In this document: one piece after another, positions 26,795 to 37,264 of the stretch | Layout: the number at the start of each line of letters is the position of its first letter | Numbering within the stretch: the first letter of the stretch is position 1 | Assembly (NCBI GenBank): GCA_007570785.1 | Contig: ML661885.1 | Span: 15,753,966 to 15,817,965, forward strand | DNA length: 64,000 nt | From: Antilocapra americana | Lineage: Eukaryota; Chordata; Mammalia; Artiodactyla; Antilocapridae | Reading direction: 5' to 3' | Position numbers and translations under genes: made by a program | The notes under the pieces: generated by a model | What the model was told of the DNA's origin: nothing | The model's database searches: none | What the model saw: the letters and a program-made list of their open reading frames with translations, nothing else

Positions 26795-27413
26795 AGAGTG
26801 TCAGACTTTATTTTGGGGGGGCTCCAAAATCACTGCAGATGGTGACTGCAGCCATAAAATTAAAAGACGCTTACCCCTTGGAAGGAAAGTTATGACCAAC
26901 CTAGACAGCATATTGAAAACCAGAGACATTACTTAGCCAACAAAGGTCCGTCTAGTCAAGGCTATGGTTTTTCCAGTGGTCATGTATGGATGTGAGAGTT
27001 GGACTATAAAGAAAGCTGAGCACCGAAGAACTGATGCTTTTGAACTGTGGTGTTGGAGAAGACTCTTGAGAGTCCCTTGGACTGCAAGGAGATCCAACCA
27101 GTCCATCCTAAAGGAGATCAGTCCTGGGTGTTCATTGGAAGGACTGATGTTGAAGCTGAAACTACAATACTTTGGCCACCTCATGGGAAGAGTTGACTCA
27201 CTGGAAAAGACCCTAATTCTGGGAAGGATTTGGGGCAGGAGGAGAAGGGGACGACAGAGGATGAGATGGCTGAATGGCATCACCAACTCTATGGACATGG
27301 GTTTGGATAGACTCCAGGAGTTGGTGATGGACAGGGAGGCCTGGGGTGCTGCAGTTCATGGGGTCACAAAGAGTTGGACACGACTGAGCAACTGAACTGA
27401 ACCAAACTGAGTG
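26795..27413 (+). mobile_element. BovB (RTE) LINE 3' end, well preserved
   Basis: BovB ORF2 carboxyl end with an open frame of 143 residues at 26964-27395: [80 protein letters not shown]. This region lies after the reverse transcriptase. The endonuclease and RT domains are missing by 5' truncation, so it cannot move by itself. It ends gactgagcaactgaactgaacc and sits in the reversed L1. Confidence 0.93.
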
Positions 27414-27490
27414 ATTGCACAGAATATCATTTCCCATACTTTTAACTAATCTATGTCTTTATAATTTAAAGTTGGCTTCTTTAGATAAAG

Positions 27491-27822
27491 GTGAACTTAC
27501 TTACAAAACAGAAACAGACTCACAGACTTAGAGAATGAACTTATGGTTACAGGGTGGGGATGAAGGATGCAGGGAAGGAATAGTTAAGGAGTTTGGGATG
27601 GACATGTATACACTGCTATATTTAAAATGGATAACCAACAAGGACCTACTGTATAACACAGGGAACTCTTCTCAATGTTATGTGGATAGGAGGGGAATTT
27701 GGGGGAGAACGGATACACGTGTATGTATGGCTGAGCCCCTTCACCGTTCATCTGAAACTCTTACAACATTATTAATTGGTTATACCCAATAAAAAATAAA
27801 TTTTTAAAATATTCTTAAATAA
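27491..27822 (+). mobile_element. Ruminant L1 3' end, 5'-truncated
   Basis: Typical 3'UTR text: acagaaacagactcacagacttagagaatgaacttatgg, ggacctactgtataacacagggaac, and an A-rich tail. It inserted in the sense opposite to the old L1 around it. An open frame at 27535-27792 is a chance frame. Confidence 0.85.
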
Positions 27823-28936
27823 AGTAGATTTCTTTATACATCATATACTGCTGTCTTATACAATCTGACACTCTTTTAACCAGTGTTTTAGATCATTTAC
27901 ATTTAACATTATCAATATAATTGGGATTAGATCTATCACATTGTTCTTTGTTTTCTATTTATACCATGTATTCATTACATCTTTTTTCTGCCTTCTTCTA
28001 GATTATAGTTTTTTATGATCTCCATTTTATCTCCACTATTTTATTCTTAACTATTCTTTTTTTGCCCTGCACCAATATACATCTTTAACTCATCACAATT
28101 TCTCTTCATATCAGTTCATATATAATAGAAAAACTATATCCAAGTTTTCTAGATTTTATAGTGAGAGGGTAAATCTAGTCCGTTATTTCAGCACAGACAG
28201 AACATAACCCCCCCAAAATATTTTTTAATAATTTGATTTTTATCCTATACTTGGGGAAACAGATGTTGAGAGACTCTCTTCATATTGCACTTTAAAGAAA
28301 AAAGCTATATTTTGATTTCATAAAATGAAGAGTGTTGCATCTGGTCTAACCAAGCAATGAGTTTTGTTTTATTTAAAGGGTTACAATGTACAATAGTTTC
28401 TTTTTTTTTTTTTTCCTTTCAGTTACTAGTTCTTCTTCTTAATTTTAAATAAGACTGCCTAAGACAAGAGCTTCTGACTCAAACAATTCTTCCTTTACCT
28501 TTATCTCCCTGGCTCTCTGATTCCTGGTTTCATTGAATTCCAGTTAATTCTCCCTCATTTTTGCTTTGGTAACCCTATTCAAATTCTTTTTTCTGGCTTA
28601 TAAGAGTTTAATGTTTCTTTAGATGGGTTTAGACTTATTTCCCAAAATGAAAAGCATTCTTAATTTAATTTATATAGTCCTACATAAAAATATGAGGAAG
28701 TATTGAAAGTTTTGTCTTGCAGTCTTTCAGTTCTACATCTATTCTATAAAGTGATATCTTCATAAAGAAATAGTTTTTAAAAGAAGTATCATTTTGAAAA
28801 GTTCTGACATACATTTCATGAATAAAGCATATGATAAAAGAGAAAGAATATATTCAACAAACCAAGAAATATAATACACAAAAGATAAAATCAGATATAG
28901 AATGAACACCTGCTTTTTACCACTTCATATTTATTT

Positions 28937-29081
28937 GAGATGGTTGGATGGCATCACCGACTCGATGAACACGAGTTTGAACAAGTTCTGGGAGTTCATG
29001 ATGAACAGGGAAGCCTGGCATGTTGCAGTCCATGGGGTCCCAAAGAGTCGGACACAACTGAGTGACTGAACTGAACCGAGT
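28937..29081 (+). mobile_element. BovB 3' tail
   Basis: gagatggttggatggcatcaccgactcgatg through aaagagtcggacacaactgagtgactgaactgaacc. Only the last 145 bases of BovB. Confidence 0.9.
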
Positions 29082-29294
29082 TATTTCACTTATCTAAGAG
29101 GCTTTAGAATTGTGTACTTAGCTAAATTTTTCCGATTAGGATGAACCATACAAAACCATAATATTTACAGGTCAAAGCAAGGTCAAAACTGGCAATTTTA
29201 TGTAATTTAATCTCTCACTAATCAATAAAACACAAGCCTTGGAGTATTAACCAAAGTGAACTTAAAAGTCTGTATGTTGTTTTATCAGTACACG

Positions 29295-29313
29295 AGCACC
29301 ATCTAGTGGCAGA
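29295..29313 (-). promoter_or_regulatory. CTCF-like motif
   Basis: The minus strand reads CTGCCACTAGATGGTGC, one base from the CTCF core CCACTAGATGGCGC. It is in a stretch with no recognised repeat, about 2.7 kb from exon C. Binding is inferred from sequence only. Confidence 0.45.
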
Positions 29314-29964
29314 AAGCAAAATTGTAGCTCTGTACTTGTTAAAACTACTACAAACATTGTTTCTCCATTTTCTACTTCCCAACATACTTTTGAGAAAGGC
29401 ATTACAAACTGGTAAAGAACACTTAGATTGATCGCTTAAACAGGCTCAAAATGACTAATTAACCAACATCATAATAATTAGCAGCTAGCCATCAGCCTAT
29501 AAACATAAACTTTGAAATATAATCAATAAGCTATTTCATAACCTAAAATCTTAAGTTACTTGGTGGACAAGAGACATCACACCACAAAGATGACATGAGG
29601 GCGGTGATGGGGGCACAGGTACCCTCCCTTCCCACCAGGACAATGAAGTAAATACCCTCCAGATACACTGGAGAGGAAAGAGAAAGGGCCGGAAGTTTTT
29701 CTTAGAGAACTTGAACAACAATATTTAAATGAGCCATTTACAATTTGAATAAGACTGAATAGTAATTTTTCCACTACTAAGCAAGACACCAAAAAGTATT
29801 AGATTATCTATTGATTAAACAAATAACTTCTCCTATCTGAATGGTAATAATCTGTCAGCAAATACACAAATTTATTTGTCAGCAAATACACAAAAAGCAA
29901 CAGCATCCCAACACTACAAGGAATGATAATTATGTGACTGGAGAGAGGTTATAAGCTAACACTA

Positions 29965-30070
29965 CAATGGCACCCATACTGCAATATAAATGCATCAAAT
30001 CAGTGTTCTCTATACCTTAAGCTTACACAATGTTGCACGTCAATTATGCCTCAATAAAAAAAAACTTTAA
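29965..30070 (+). repeat. L1 3'-end remnant
   Basis: ataccttaagcttacacaatgttgcacgtcaattatgcctcaataaaaaaaaac matches the usual L1 3' end with its A tail. Confidence 0.55.
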
Positions 30071-30559
30071 GCATCAACAAATACCTGATCAAACATGAGA
30101 AAGAATTTCTTAGGCATAGCAGTGAGAGAAATCACACCAAAAATTTTATAAATTATGCCATATAACATTTAAAACTGGAGTACATTAAAAAACAAAACTA
30201 AAGAAGCAAATTTTTTAAAAAACAGGAAAATCAAACAAATATTCTTAATGCTAATATCCTCAACACACAAACATCTGAAGACAAATTAAGCAATGCTATC
30301 AAAATTAGCAAATTAAAATGGACAACTAATAAATACTTATTTAAAAAACTGTTGAGCCTAATAGGTTATCAATAAAAACCAAAAAATTTAAACATACCAC
30401 CTTTTAACTATCAAGACTGTGTTTTAAGCTCAATGTCGTCAGAATAGTATGAAATACCCTAATAAGAAATTAGTATAAATTTTAATGTAATTGTATCTAA
30501 CAATTTTAATGTAATTGTATCTAACAATTTTAATAAATTGTATCTAATAATTTATCTTA

Positions 30560-31300
30560 AGGAAATAATCAATGATGTAAACAAAAACTTGCATATAAAG
30601 ATTTTTTACTGCAACATTATTTATAATTGTCAAAAAAAGGGGGAGGAACAATCTAGACGATCAAAACCAGGTGATTTTTAATATACTTATCAAGTATTGC
30701 TTGTTTACACTTGACTAAATACTTGTAAAGTATACCTTAGCCATATGAATATAGCCATCAAAAAATGTTTTTCAAAGGTTAAAGATATGAAAAATGATCT
30801 CTATTAAGTGAAAAGAAGGTGTAATACTCCACGTTCAAAATGAACAAATGATGATATATTTATACAAAGAACATTATTCAGCAATAAAAAAAATGGTAGA
30901 ACCTAGGTACAAGCAACATGGATGAATCCCAAAAATCAAAAAATAAAAACAAACAAAACAAGAAAACCATTATATGAAGTGAAAAAAGCCAGACACAAAG
31001 AATAAATGCTGTAGGAGTCTATCTATGGAAGTTCAAGGACAGGCAAAACTAATATATGGAGATAGAACAGTGGGAGGAGAAGTACCAAGTGCAAATAGGT
31101 GTGAGGAAACCCTAAGAGGGATGGAAATGTTCTGGAGCTTGACAGGTGATGATCACATGAGGACACACAGATGCGAAAGGTCATCAAATAAACTATAAAT
31201 ACATAGGTACATAAATAAAATAATAAAGTCATCAAGATGTACATTTAAGACTCATGCATTTTACTGTTCCTATATTATACTTCCATAAACTAAGACAGAA
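30560..31300 (+). mobile_element. Old L1 (L1M) 3' end
   Basis: L1 3'UTR landmarks in order: ctgcaacattatttataattgtc, cattattcagcaataaaaaaaatgg, agcaacatggatgaatccc, aaagccagacacaaagaataaatgctg, tctatggaagttcaaggacaggcaaaactaat, ggaaatgttctggagcttgacagg, aagactcatgcattttactg. Confidence 0.75.
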
Positions 31301-31978
31301 GTGCATATACAGGATAATTTACATTTGGTTAAATATATTTACATGAAAAGAACAAGAAGAATGTAAAGCACATCAAAATATTAAAGGTGTTTAATTCTAG
31401 GTTTGCAAATTATTTTTGTATTTTTAACTTTCTGCATTTTCCACATTCTCTACAATGAGCCATATGACTTTGATAAATAAAAGTCTTTTATAAATAAAAC
31501 CCTAAAATTTTTTAAAGAATTCTGACACATGTGCAAAAGAAAATTCTGTTACACTTAAAACTATCCCAAAATTATTCAGTGTGCAGAAACACCTAGTACA
31601 TCCTCCTAACAACTTCCCTGTAAGTTATAAACAGTCATGTTTGCAATGTATTCAGACAAATTAAGAAAAGTACTAATTAAGCTAAAAGCATCTGCTTGCT
31701 GAATAAATGAACGAGACAACTGGATATTCCACACCACACTGTGGAGCAACTTTAAAACATGGTCCTGCCTGCGGCAAACATAGGACTCTCATGAGCTCCT
31801 GTAAAAGTTACTTTTTTTAATGTATTACTTTATTCTTTATAAGCCTGATATATCTATATTCAAAGAAAAATACCCCAAGTGAACTTTCTTTACAACAAAA
31901 ATATCTTTTGAGTTTCAGCAACTTTGATAATATGCATAAAATAATAAATAAGAACAAAACCAAAGAAGACATACAAAC

Positions 31979-32114
31979 CTCTGATTGTACATGCCCCGAA
32001 AGTTGTAATTAGCTCTATAATTGGGGAAAGGCTTTGGGTCTAATGGCCTGTAGATGGCAGGCTCTCCCCTTTTCATAGCAAGCCCATTCAGTTCCACAGT
32101 TGGAGTTATACTAC
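31979..32114 (-). CDS. STAU2: STAU2 coding exon, linker and start of dsRBD2 (residues 92-137)
   Basis: The exon is 136 nt, between acceptor tttcttttaaacag and donor CAGAG|gtttgt. The first two bases (GT) complete the glycine split from exon B. It then reads SITPTVELNGLAMKRGEP, AIYRPLDPKPFPNYRANY and NFRGMYNQ, ending with AG of a split arginine codon. VELNGLAMKRG is the first helix of dsRBD2; PKPFPNYRANYNF belongs to the loop and strand region of that domain, which is completed by an exon outside this window. Phase 1 in and phase 2 out fit the neighbours. The donor is weaker than the other two (gtttgt instead of gtragt), so some skipping is conceivable, but this is inference. Confidence 0.96.
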
Positions 32115-32887
32115 CTGTTTAAAAGAAATATTAAAGGTACAGAAGTGAAATATTTCCATAATAAATCACCCAGTCTATATTTATTTTATATAAGACTATC
32201 ATGGAAGAGTGATGGCTCTTTGTCGGATTTTTCTAAGGAGGTACACAAACAAGCTGAACAAACAGGAAAGTCATTTCTAATGAAATCTCTTCAGGGTTTT
32301 TGCAACATTTTCTGTATAGTAATGACCAAAAATTGAACTTTACAGTTACACTATTTCAAAAGAAGAGAAACAAAATATTTATAAATCGCTTAGTTTGTAC
32401 GTCATAAAACCATTGAACTTGACAGTTACTTCCTTCAGAAAGCTTATGATTTTTAATCATTAAAAGCATTATCATCTGTGAATATTTTTATTTCTATTTT
32501 GGTAATCAAGCAACTAAAATTAGCAAAAAATACAGGGTCATCAGTAATTCTTGCACTTATCTAGTGAAAATAAATTTTTTCTACAACTAACAATAGGAAA
32601 AAATAGTAAATAAACAATGTCCTGTGAATAATCTTTAAAGATACTGAAGCATTTATGGATGAAGTGACATATCTGAGATTTATTTCAAAATAATTCAGAG
32701 GACAGAGAGATGAGAAGTAAGAGGGGTTGCACCTGATGACAAGTACAGAAATGTTCACCATCTTACTCTTTCCACTTTTATAAAAGTTTTAAAAGTCCCA
32801 TAATAATTCACAAATAATGTACAACTATTATGTCAACTTTCAGTAGCAAAAAAGGTTATTTAGTTAAAAATATATACATATATGCTC

Positions 32888-32950
32888 CACATGTTGTTGT
32901 TCAGTCACCAAGTCATGTCCAACTCTTTGAAACCCCGTGGGCTGCAGCAC
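32888..32950 (-). repeat. Truncated BovA SINE
   Basis: acatgttgttgttcagtcaccaagtcatgtccaactctttgaaaccccgtgggctgcagcacac. Only the 3' 60 bases, reversed. Confidence 0.85.
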
Positions 32951-33052
32951 ACATTGTAACAAATCACAGAGATGAATCTAAAGCCTTAATAGAGAGTAAA
33001 ATGTATTTCCAGTCTAATTCTGTATTATTTCATTTGAATTATGCCTTTTGTA

Positions 33053-33375
33053 GGCTTCCCCTGTAGCTCAGCTGGTAAAGAATCCTCCTACAATGCAGGA
33101 GACCCCAGTTCGATTCCTGGGTCATGAAGTTCCCCTGGATAAGGAACAGGCTACCTACTCCAGTATTCTTGGGCCTCCCTGGTGGCTCAGACAATAAAGA
33201 ATCCGCCTGCAATGCGGGAGACCTGGGTTCAGAAGATCCCCTGAGGAGGGCCTAGCAACCTATTCCAGTATTCTTGCCTGGAAAATCCCCATGGACAGAG
33301 GAGCCTGGCGGGCTACGTCCATGGGGTCGCACAGAGTCGGACACAACTGAGCAACCTAAGCATAGCATAGCATGC
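33053..33375 (+). repeat. Bov-tA dimer SINE
   Basis: Two heads in tandem: gcttcccctgtagctcagctgg at 33054, and gggcctccctggtggctcagac near 33171, joined at ccagtattctt. The second unit continues to agagtcggacacaactgagcaacc and a catagcatagcat tail. The first head has clear Pol III boxes (tagctcagctgg at 33064, gttcgattcc at 33108). Confidence 0.92.
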
Positions 33376-33829
33376 CTTCTGCATCATACATTTAAGACTC
33401 TATTCATCACTATCAAAAATGGGTCCACTTATTGCAGAAGAGAAACTGGGACACAGTATCTGCCAAGGGGTGGTGGAGCCTGACACAAATGCACAACTGG
33501 CAGCCAGGCCAAAAGCAAGCCATCAAGAGTCATAAGCTGCTAATTTTATGTCTCATTTCTAAAGAATTCACATGAAACCACTGAAGAGTATAATAAGAAC
33601 AGGAACTAAGAAAAAGAATAAAGGAGGTGGGAGGACAAAGGAGGAGGCAGAAAAAGGGTAAGAAAAATTTAACACATTAAATAAGTCCAATTAGTCCAAA
33701 CCAAAATTTAATGCACACACTCAGAGCAGAGGAAGAGTATGTCAAGCACAAAGGGATTCTCTTCTCCTTGTTTCTTACAGTATTTTACCAAGGGATAAGT
33801 AAAACCTTGAGCATACAGCTCCATGAAAT

Positions 33830-34295
33830 ATTATCTATGTAAACACGCATATAACCACCACTCAGATTAAGATCTGAACATTTCCATCACCCAGAAACAC
33901 CTAGTCAAAACCCACCTCCACCCCTTACTTGTTCTGACTTCTGCCATCATAGATTAGTTTTGCCTGTTCTTCAAATCTGAATGTGATTTAGTTTGTCTTA
34001 ACTTCTTTCCTTCAACATAAGGCTTTGCTGAATATCACTATTTCAGACTTAGTCGCTGAAAAATATTCTGCTCAGTTTATCTAACCTGCTATTGATGGAA
34101 TATTTGGGTTGTTTTCAGTTTGAGGCTATTAAGTATAAAACCACTTCAAACTTTTTTCAAGAAGTCTCTTGGCAGACACGTACACTCTTTTTAGTTGGGT
34201 ATACATTTAGTAGTGAAATGGCTAGATCACAGAGTAGGTTTATGTTTATTAGAAACTGCCGAACAGTCTTCCAAAGATGTTTTAACCTCAAAGAG
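33830..34295 (-). mobile_element. L1 3'UTR fragment, reversed
   Basis: ataaccaccactcagattaagatctgaacatttccatcaccc, catcatagattagttttgcctg, gaatatttgggttgttttcag, tagtgaaatggctagatcac, gaaactgccgaacagtcttccaaag. Standard antisense L1 3'UTR text. Confidence 0.8.
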
Positions 34296-34842
34296 CCATG
34301 AATGCCTTTAGTTTAGATTTTTCTTATTTCAGAAAGATTTGTTTAATAATTAACAGACTAATCACTTGTATGATTTATGTCATTATAAATTCTTTGCAAC
34401 AATCATACAGACACAAATAGCATAAGGTTCAAAGGGGAAAAATAGAAAAAAAAAAAAAGCAGCAGCTTGAAAGACCTCATCCTTCAAGTATGACCATAAA
34501 CAGAAAACTAATGTCTTTGAAAATGATCAGTGAAATGACTTTAATGTACTGGCAGGACATAGCATGTCTGCCACCGACACCAAAATTATATTTTCAACTC
34601 AGTAAAAGTAGTGTATTCATACTATTTAAATAAAGAAATAATCCCATGTAAATTCCTCACTTCAAAGTAAGGCTACAGTATATTATCTTCACAGAAATGC
34701 TAGAAACTAGTGTTGCGAAGGAGAGGAAAAAAGAAACAGAAAAGCAGAAACCATACAGAAAAGGTTTCACCTCCTTTAGAGCGAGGTACTCCATCTGTTT
34801 CCTATAGAACAAGACTGACATCTCTACATGTGAACACCTTTT

Positions 34843-34927
34843 CATACTGGATTGGCCAAAAATTTTGTTCAGGTTTTTCCATAAGATGTTATATGAAAAC
34901 TCAAACTTTTTGGCTAGCCCAATACTT
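34843..34927. mobile_element. Mariner-type MITE (hairpin)
   Basis: About 80 bases with long inverted ends: tactggattggccaaaaattttgttc on one side, and ctcaaactttttggctagcccaata on the other, around tttttccataagatgttat. This is the short bovine mariner-derived element, with TA at both ends. Confidence 0.85.
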
Positions 34928-35592
34928 ACACAGTAGTGCTCTCACAGAAAACATTTAAAGAATAATCAAGCTATGAGCTGCCTCCATGAATTGTTAAGTA
35001 CCACAGTTTTCAACGTGTGTGGGTTGGACCAAAGTTGCATAAAGATGACCATTATAAAGAAATCCTCATATATTTTATGGATAGAAAGTTTACATTGTAA
35101 ACACATTATCAGCTGTTAGTGGTTTTTAGATACGTTAAAGGAAATTTCTACATTTACCGATGATAAACATAAAAAGACTAGTTAAATATACGAAAGTATA
35201 TAACAATAATTGCGGGTTCCTATTATGACAGATTAAAAAAAGATGCCACAACTAGTTCTCAAGGAGTAACATATTGCTAACATCTAAAGAAACAACTTCG
35301 TAGGAAGTTAGAAAAGTCCCTGGAACATATACCAGTAGTCACTCAATAAATACTTGCTGAAAGAAAGAACTGATTAGTCAATCAGGGCTCCTGAAAAAAA
35401 TGACTGGAACCAGGGCAAAGAAAATGCAAGATGACCTAGGGACAACTTCTAGTGTCAGAAAACAATGCCCAAAGAATGAGAAGGAACTGTCTGAAGGACA
35501 CAGGAGTCAACCTGGGGGGCCATACCACTGGCCAAAGCTGGGACAATTTGAGCATAAAAATAAATAATGATAATAATACTAAATAAATCATA

Positions 35593-36082
35593 GGGCTTCC
35601 CAGGTGCTGCTGCTGCTAAGTCGCTTCAGCCGTGTCCGACTCTGTGCAACCCCATAGTAGGCAGCCCACCAGGCTCCCCCATCCCTGGGATTCTCCAGGC
35701 AAGAACATTGGAGTGGGTTGCCATTTCCTTCTCCAATGCATGAAGGTGAAAAGTGAAAGTGAAGTTGCTCAGTCATGTCTGACTCTTCGCGACCCCACGG
35801 ACTGCAGCCTACCAGGCTCCTCCGTCCATGGGATTTTCCAGGCAAGAGTACTGGAGTGGGATGCCATTGCCTTCTCCACTTCCCAGGTGGCTCAGTGGTA
35901 AATACCAGAATCTGCCTGCCCATGCAGGAGACACAGGTTCAATCCCTGGGTTGGGAAGATCCCCTGGCTGAGGAAATGGCAACCTGCTTCAGTATTCTGC
36001 CTGGAAAATCCCATAGACAGAGGAGCTTGGCGGACTACAGTCCACAGAGTCACAAAGAGTGTGACGTGACTGGGTGACTGAG
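35593..36082 (+). repeat. Bov-tA/BovA SINE, interrupted by BovA2
   Basis: The head gggcttcccaggt (35593-35605) resumes at 35879 as cttcccaggtggctcagtgg, then runs to gtgactgggtgactgagag. It is one SINE cut by the insertion at 35607-35878. A CA-rich tract follows to about 36112. Confidence 0.93.
35607..35878 (-). repeat. BovA2-type dimer SINE with 11-bp TSD, nested
   Basis: Reversed dimer: ctgctgctgctaagtcgcttcagccg, cattggagtgggttgccatttccttctcc, ggtgaaaagtgaaagtgaagttgctcag, then a second unit to gccattgccttctcca. The host sequence cttcccaggtg is duplicated at 35596-35606 and 35879-35889. It is close to the consensus. Confidence 0.95.
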
Positions 36083-36419
36083 AGTGTGCGCACACACACA
36101 GAGACACACATATCATAAGCCTGTGGGTAAAACAGGAATCCAAGAATTGACAGTGATATAAACAAACAAAAAAATGAGGGGGATGAGAAAGTCTTGGGTA
36201 GAATCCCAACTAACTAATAAATCAAAAAAGAATACACAATTAAAAATCACCCTTTGGCAACCTTCAGAGTAGTCACTGATTCAGACAAGAATCATCAATG
36301 GATGCCAAAGCTGGTAGGTGAATGAAAGTTTGATAAGGAAAAGAATGTTTACACAGTCTCAAAGTATCTCCTCAGAAAATACTTATTAATTACACTATTT
36401 AATAATAAAACATTCTTAT

Positions 36420-37040
36420 TAATTAACTTTACAATACAGAAGCCTGGCTGACACACTCTTCACCAAGAAACCAACGTCATCACTAATGGGACATTTCAAC
36501 ATCCTGGGTCTCTGGACATGGAACACTGAGATGACCCCAGGTCACTTCTGTGATGTTTGTGCTAAAAATGCATAAATCATGAGGAAACACCAGACAAATT
36601 CAAGTGAGGAGCATTCTACATACAGTGTGTGGAAATGTCAAGGTCATAAAACGAAGACTGAGGAAGTGTTCCAGTTCCATTCACGTAAGTGGAATGGAGA
36701 GACACAGTAAGCCGGTGATCCTGATGAGCTGCTGTTCCTACAAAGGATGTTACTGAGGCCATCACCGAAGAGTGAGTGGAGTCTGTGGGCTGGTGGTTTG
36801 TGGGAGTGGAGTCTGGTGATACCAGATCGATGCCCACGTCCTGAGTGGACAGTCTCTGTGCACTTAAGGAATAAGGGGTGATGGGACACCATGTCCATGA
36901 CTAATTCGTAATTGGTTCAGCAATGTTAATCATTTCTGGGTGATGGTTACCTGAGAGCTCTATGCACTCTTCCTATTAAGTGTGTGTGTGTGTGTATAAA
37001 ACAAATTAATTCTTTAAAAAAGTTTTAAAAAAAAAAGAAT
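36420..37040 (+). repeat. Ancient retroelement 3' end, not named
   Basis: gaagcctggctgacacactcttcacc, tcacttctgtgatgtttgtgc, caaaggatgttactgaggccatcaccgaagag, cagcaatgttaatcatttctgggtgatggttacctgag, ending in A-rich ttaaaaaagttttaaaaaaaaaag near 37037. It has the phrase order of an old mammalian LINE 3' end. Two overlapping 73-84 residue minus frames here match nothing I know. A (TG) run is at 36981-36996. Confidence 0.45.
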
Positions 37041-37264
37041 GAAGAAAGCAAATACTTCTATGATATACTCCTCATTAACTGGCAGATTCCCGATGCTGTA
37101 CTAAATTTAACTCCTCTCTGGGATGTAATTACTATTTAAGGCCCATCTACTTCCTATGAAGTCAGGTCTGGGTCTCCCCTCCTCTGCAGTGCAGAGGAAT
37201 GGATTGAATGGACTGCCTTTTCAGTAAATAGTGTTAACTGAATGTCCATGTATTAAAAGGGAGA

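Larger units (their letters stand above)
24085..28150 (-). mobile_element. L1 ORF2, reversed, from RT to endonuclease region, multiply interrupted
   Basis: Antisense ORF2 order is kept: ggttttgattgagattgtatc, gatcatgtgatttgcaaatag, tggttttggtacaagacaacactggcctcataaaatgaattggg, tatagatcttttcccagaaa, tcccatttccttttc, ctttgtggtcagatggc, cttgtgatattccttgtcctgaagtctgctttatctgatat. It is split at 25318-25518 (hAT-like), 26240-26600 (unnamed old repeat), 26795-27413 (BovB) and 27491-27822 (young L1). All frames are broken. Confidence 0.8.
1..31978 (-). other. STAU2: STAU2 intron (3' end outside window)
   Basis: The sequence after the donor at 31978 runs to the window start with no further STAU2 exon that I can recognise; I looked for the rest of dsRBD2 on the minus strand. 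The intron is therefore at least about 32 kb. It holds repeats listed separately. Stretches without a recognised element, for example 4.0-4.7, 5.1-6.3, 6.7-7.7, 12.5-13.4, 14.5-16.0, 18.1-19.2, 29.1-29.9 and 31.5-31.9 kb, are AT-rich with no long reading frame. Confidence 0.8.

Noticed and set aside
26964..27395. The longest open frame in the window (143 residues), a possible gene
   Set aside because: Its text is the carboxyl end of the BovB LINE ORF2, with the BovB 3' tail directly after it.
30480..30540. CRISPR-like direct repeats (tttaatgtaattgtatctaacaa repeated)
   Set aside because: The copies are directly adjacent without spacers of constant length, in an AT-rich mammalian intron.
1..31978. 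The next STAU2 exon (rest of dsRBD2)
   Set aside because: No minus-strand text matching the expected peptide with splice sites was found, so it lies outside the window.
33053..33128. A tRNA gene
   Set aside because: The A and B boxes and the tRNA-like arm belong to a Bov-tA SINE head; the acceptor stem does not pair, and SINE text continues without a terminator.
35588..36209. Cluster of overlapping 89-111 residue frames on both strands
   Set aside because: All lie in SINE sequence (BovA2 within Bov-tA); the same peptides recur at other SINE copies.
36616..36898. A processed pseudogene
   Set aside because: The two frames match no protein I know, and the text has the form of an ancient repeat 3' end.
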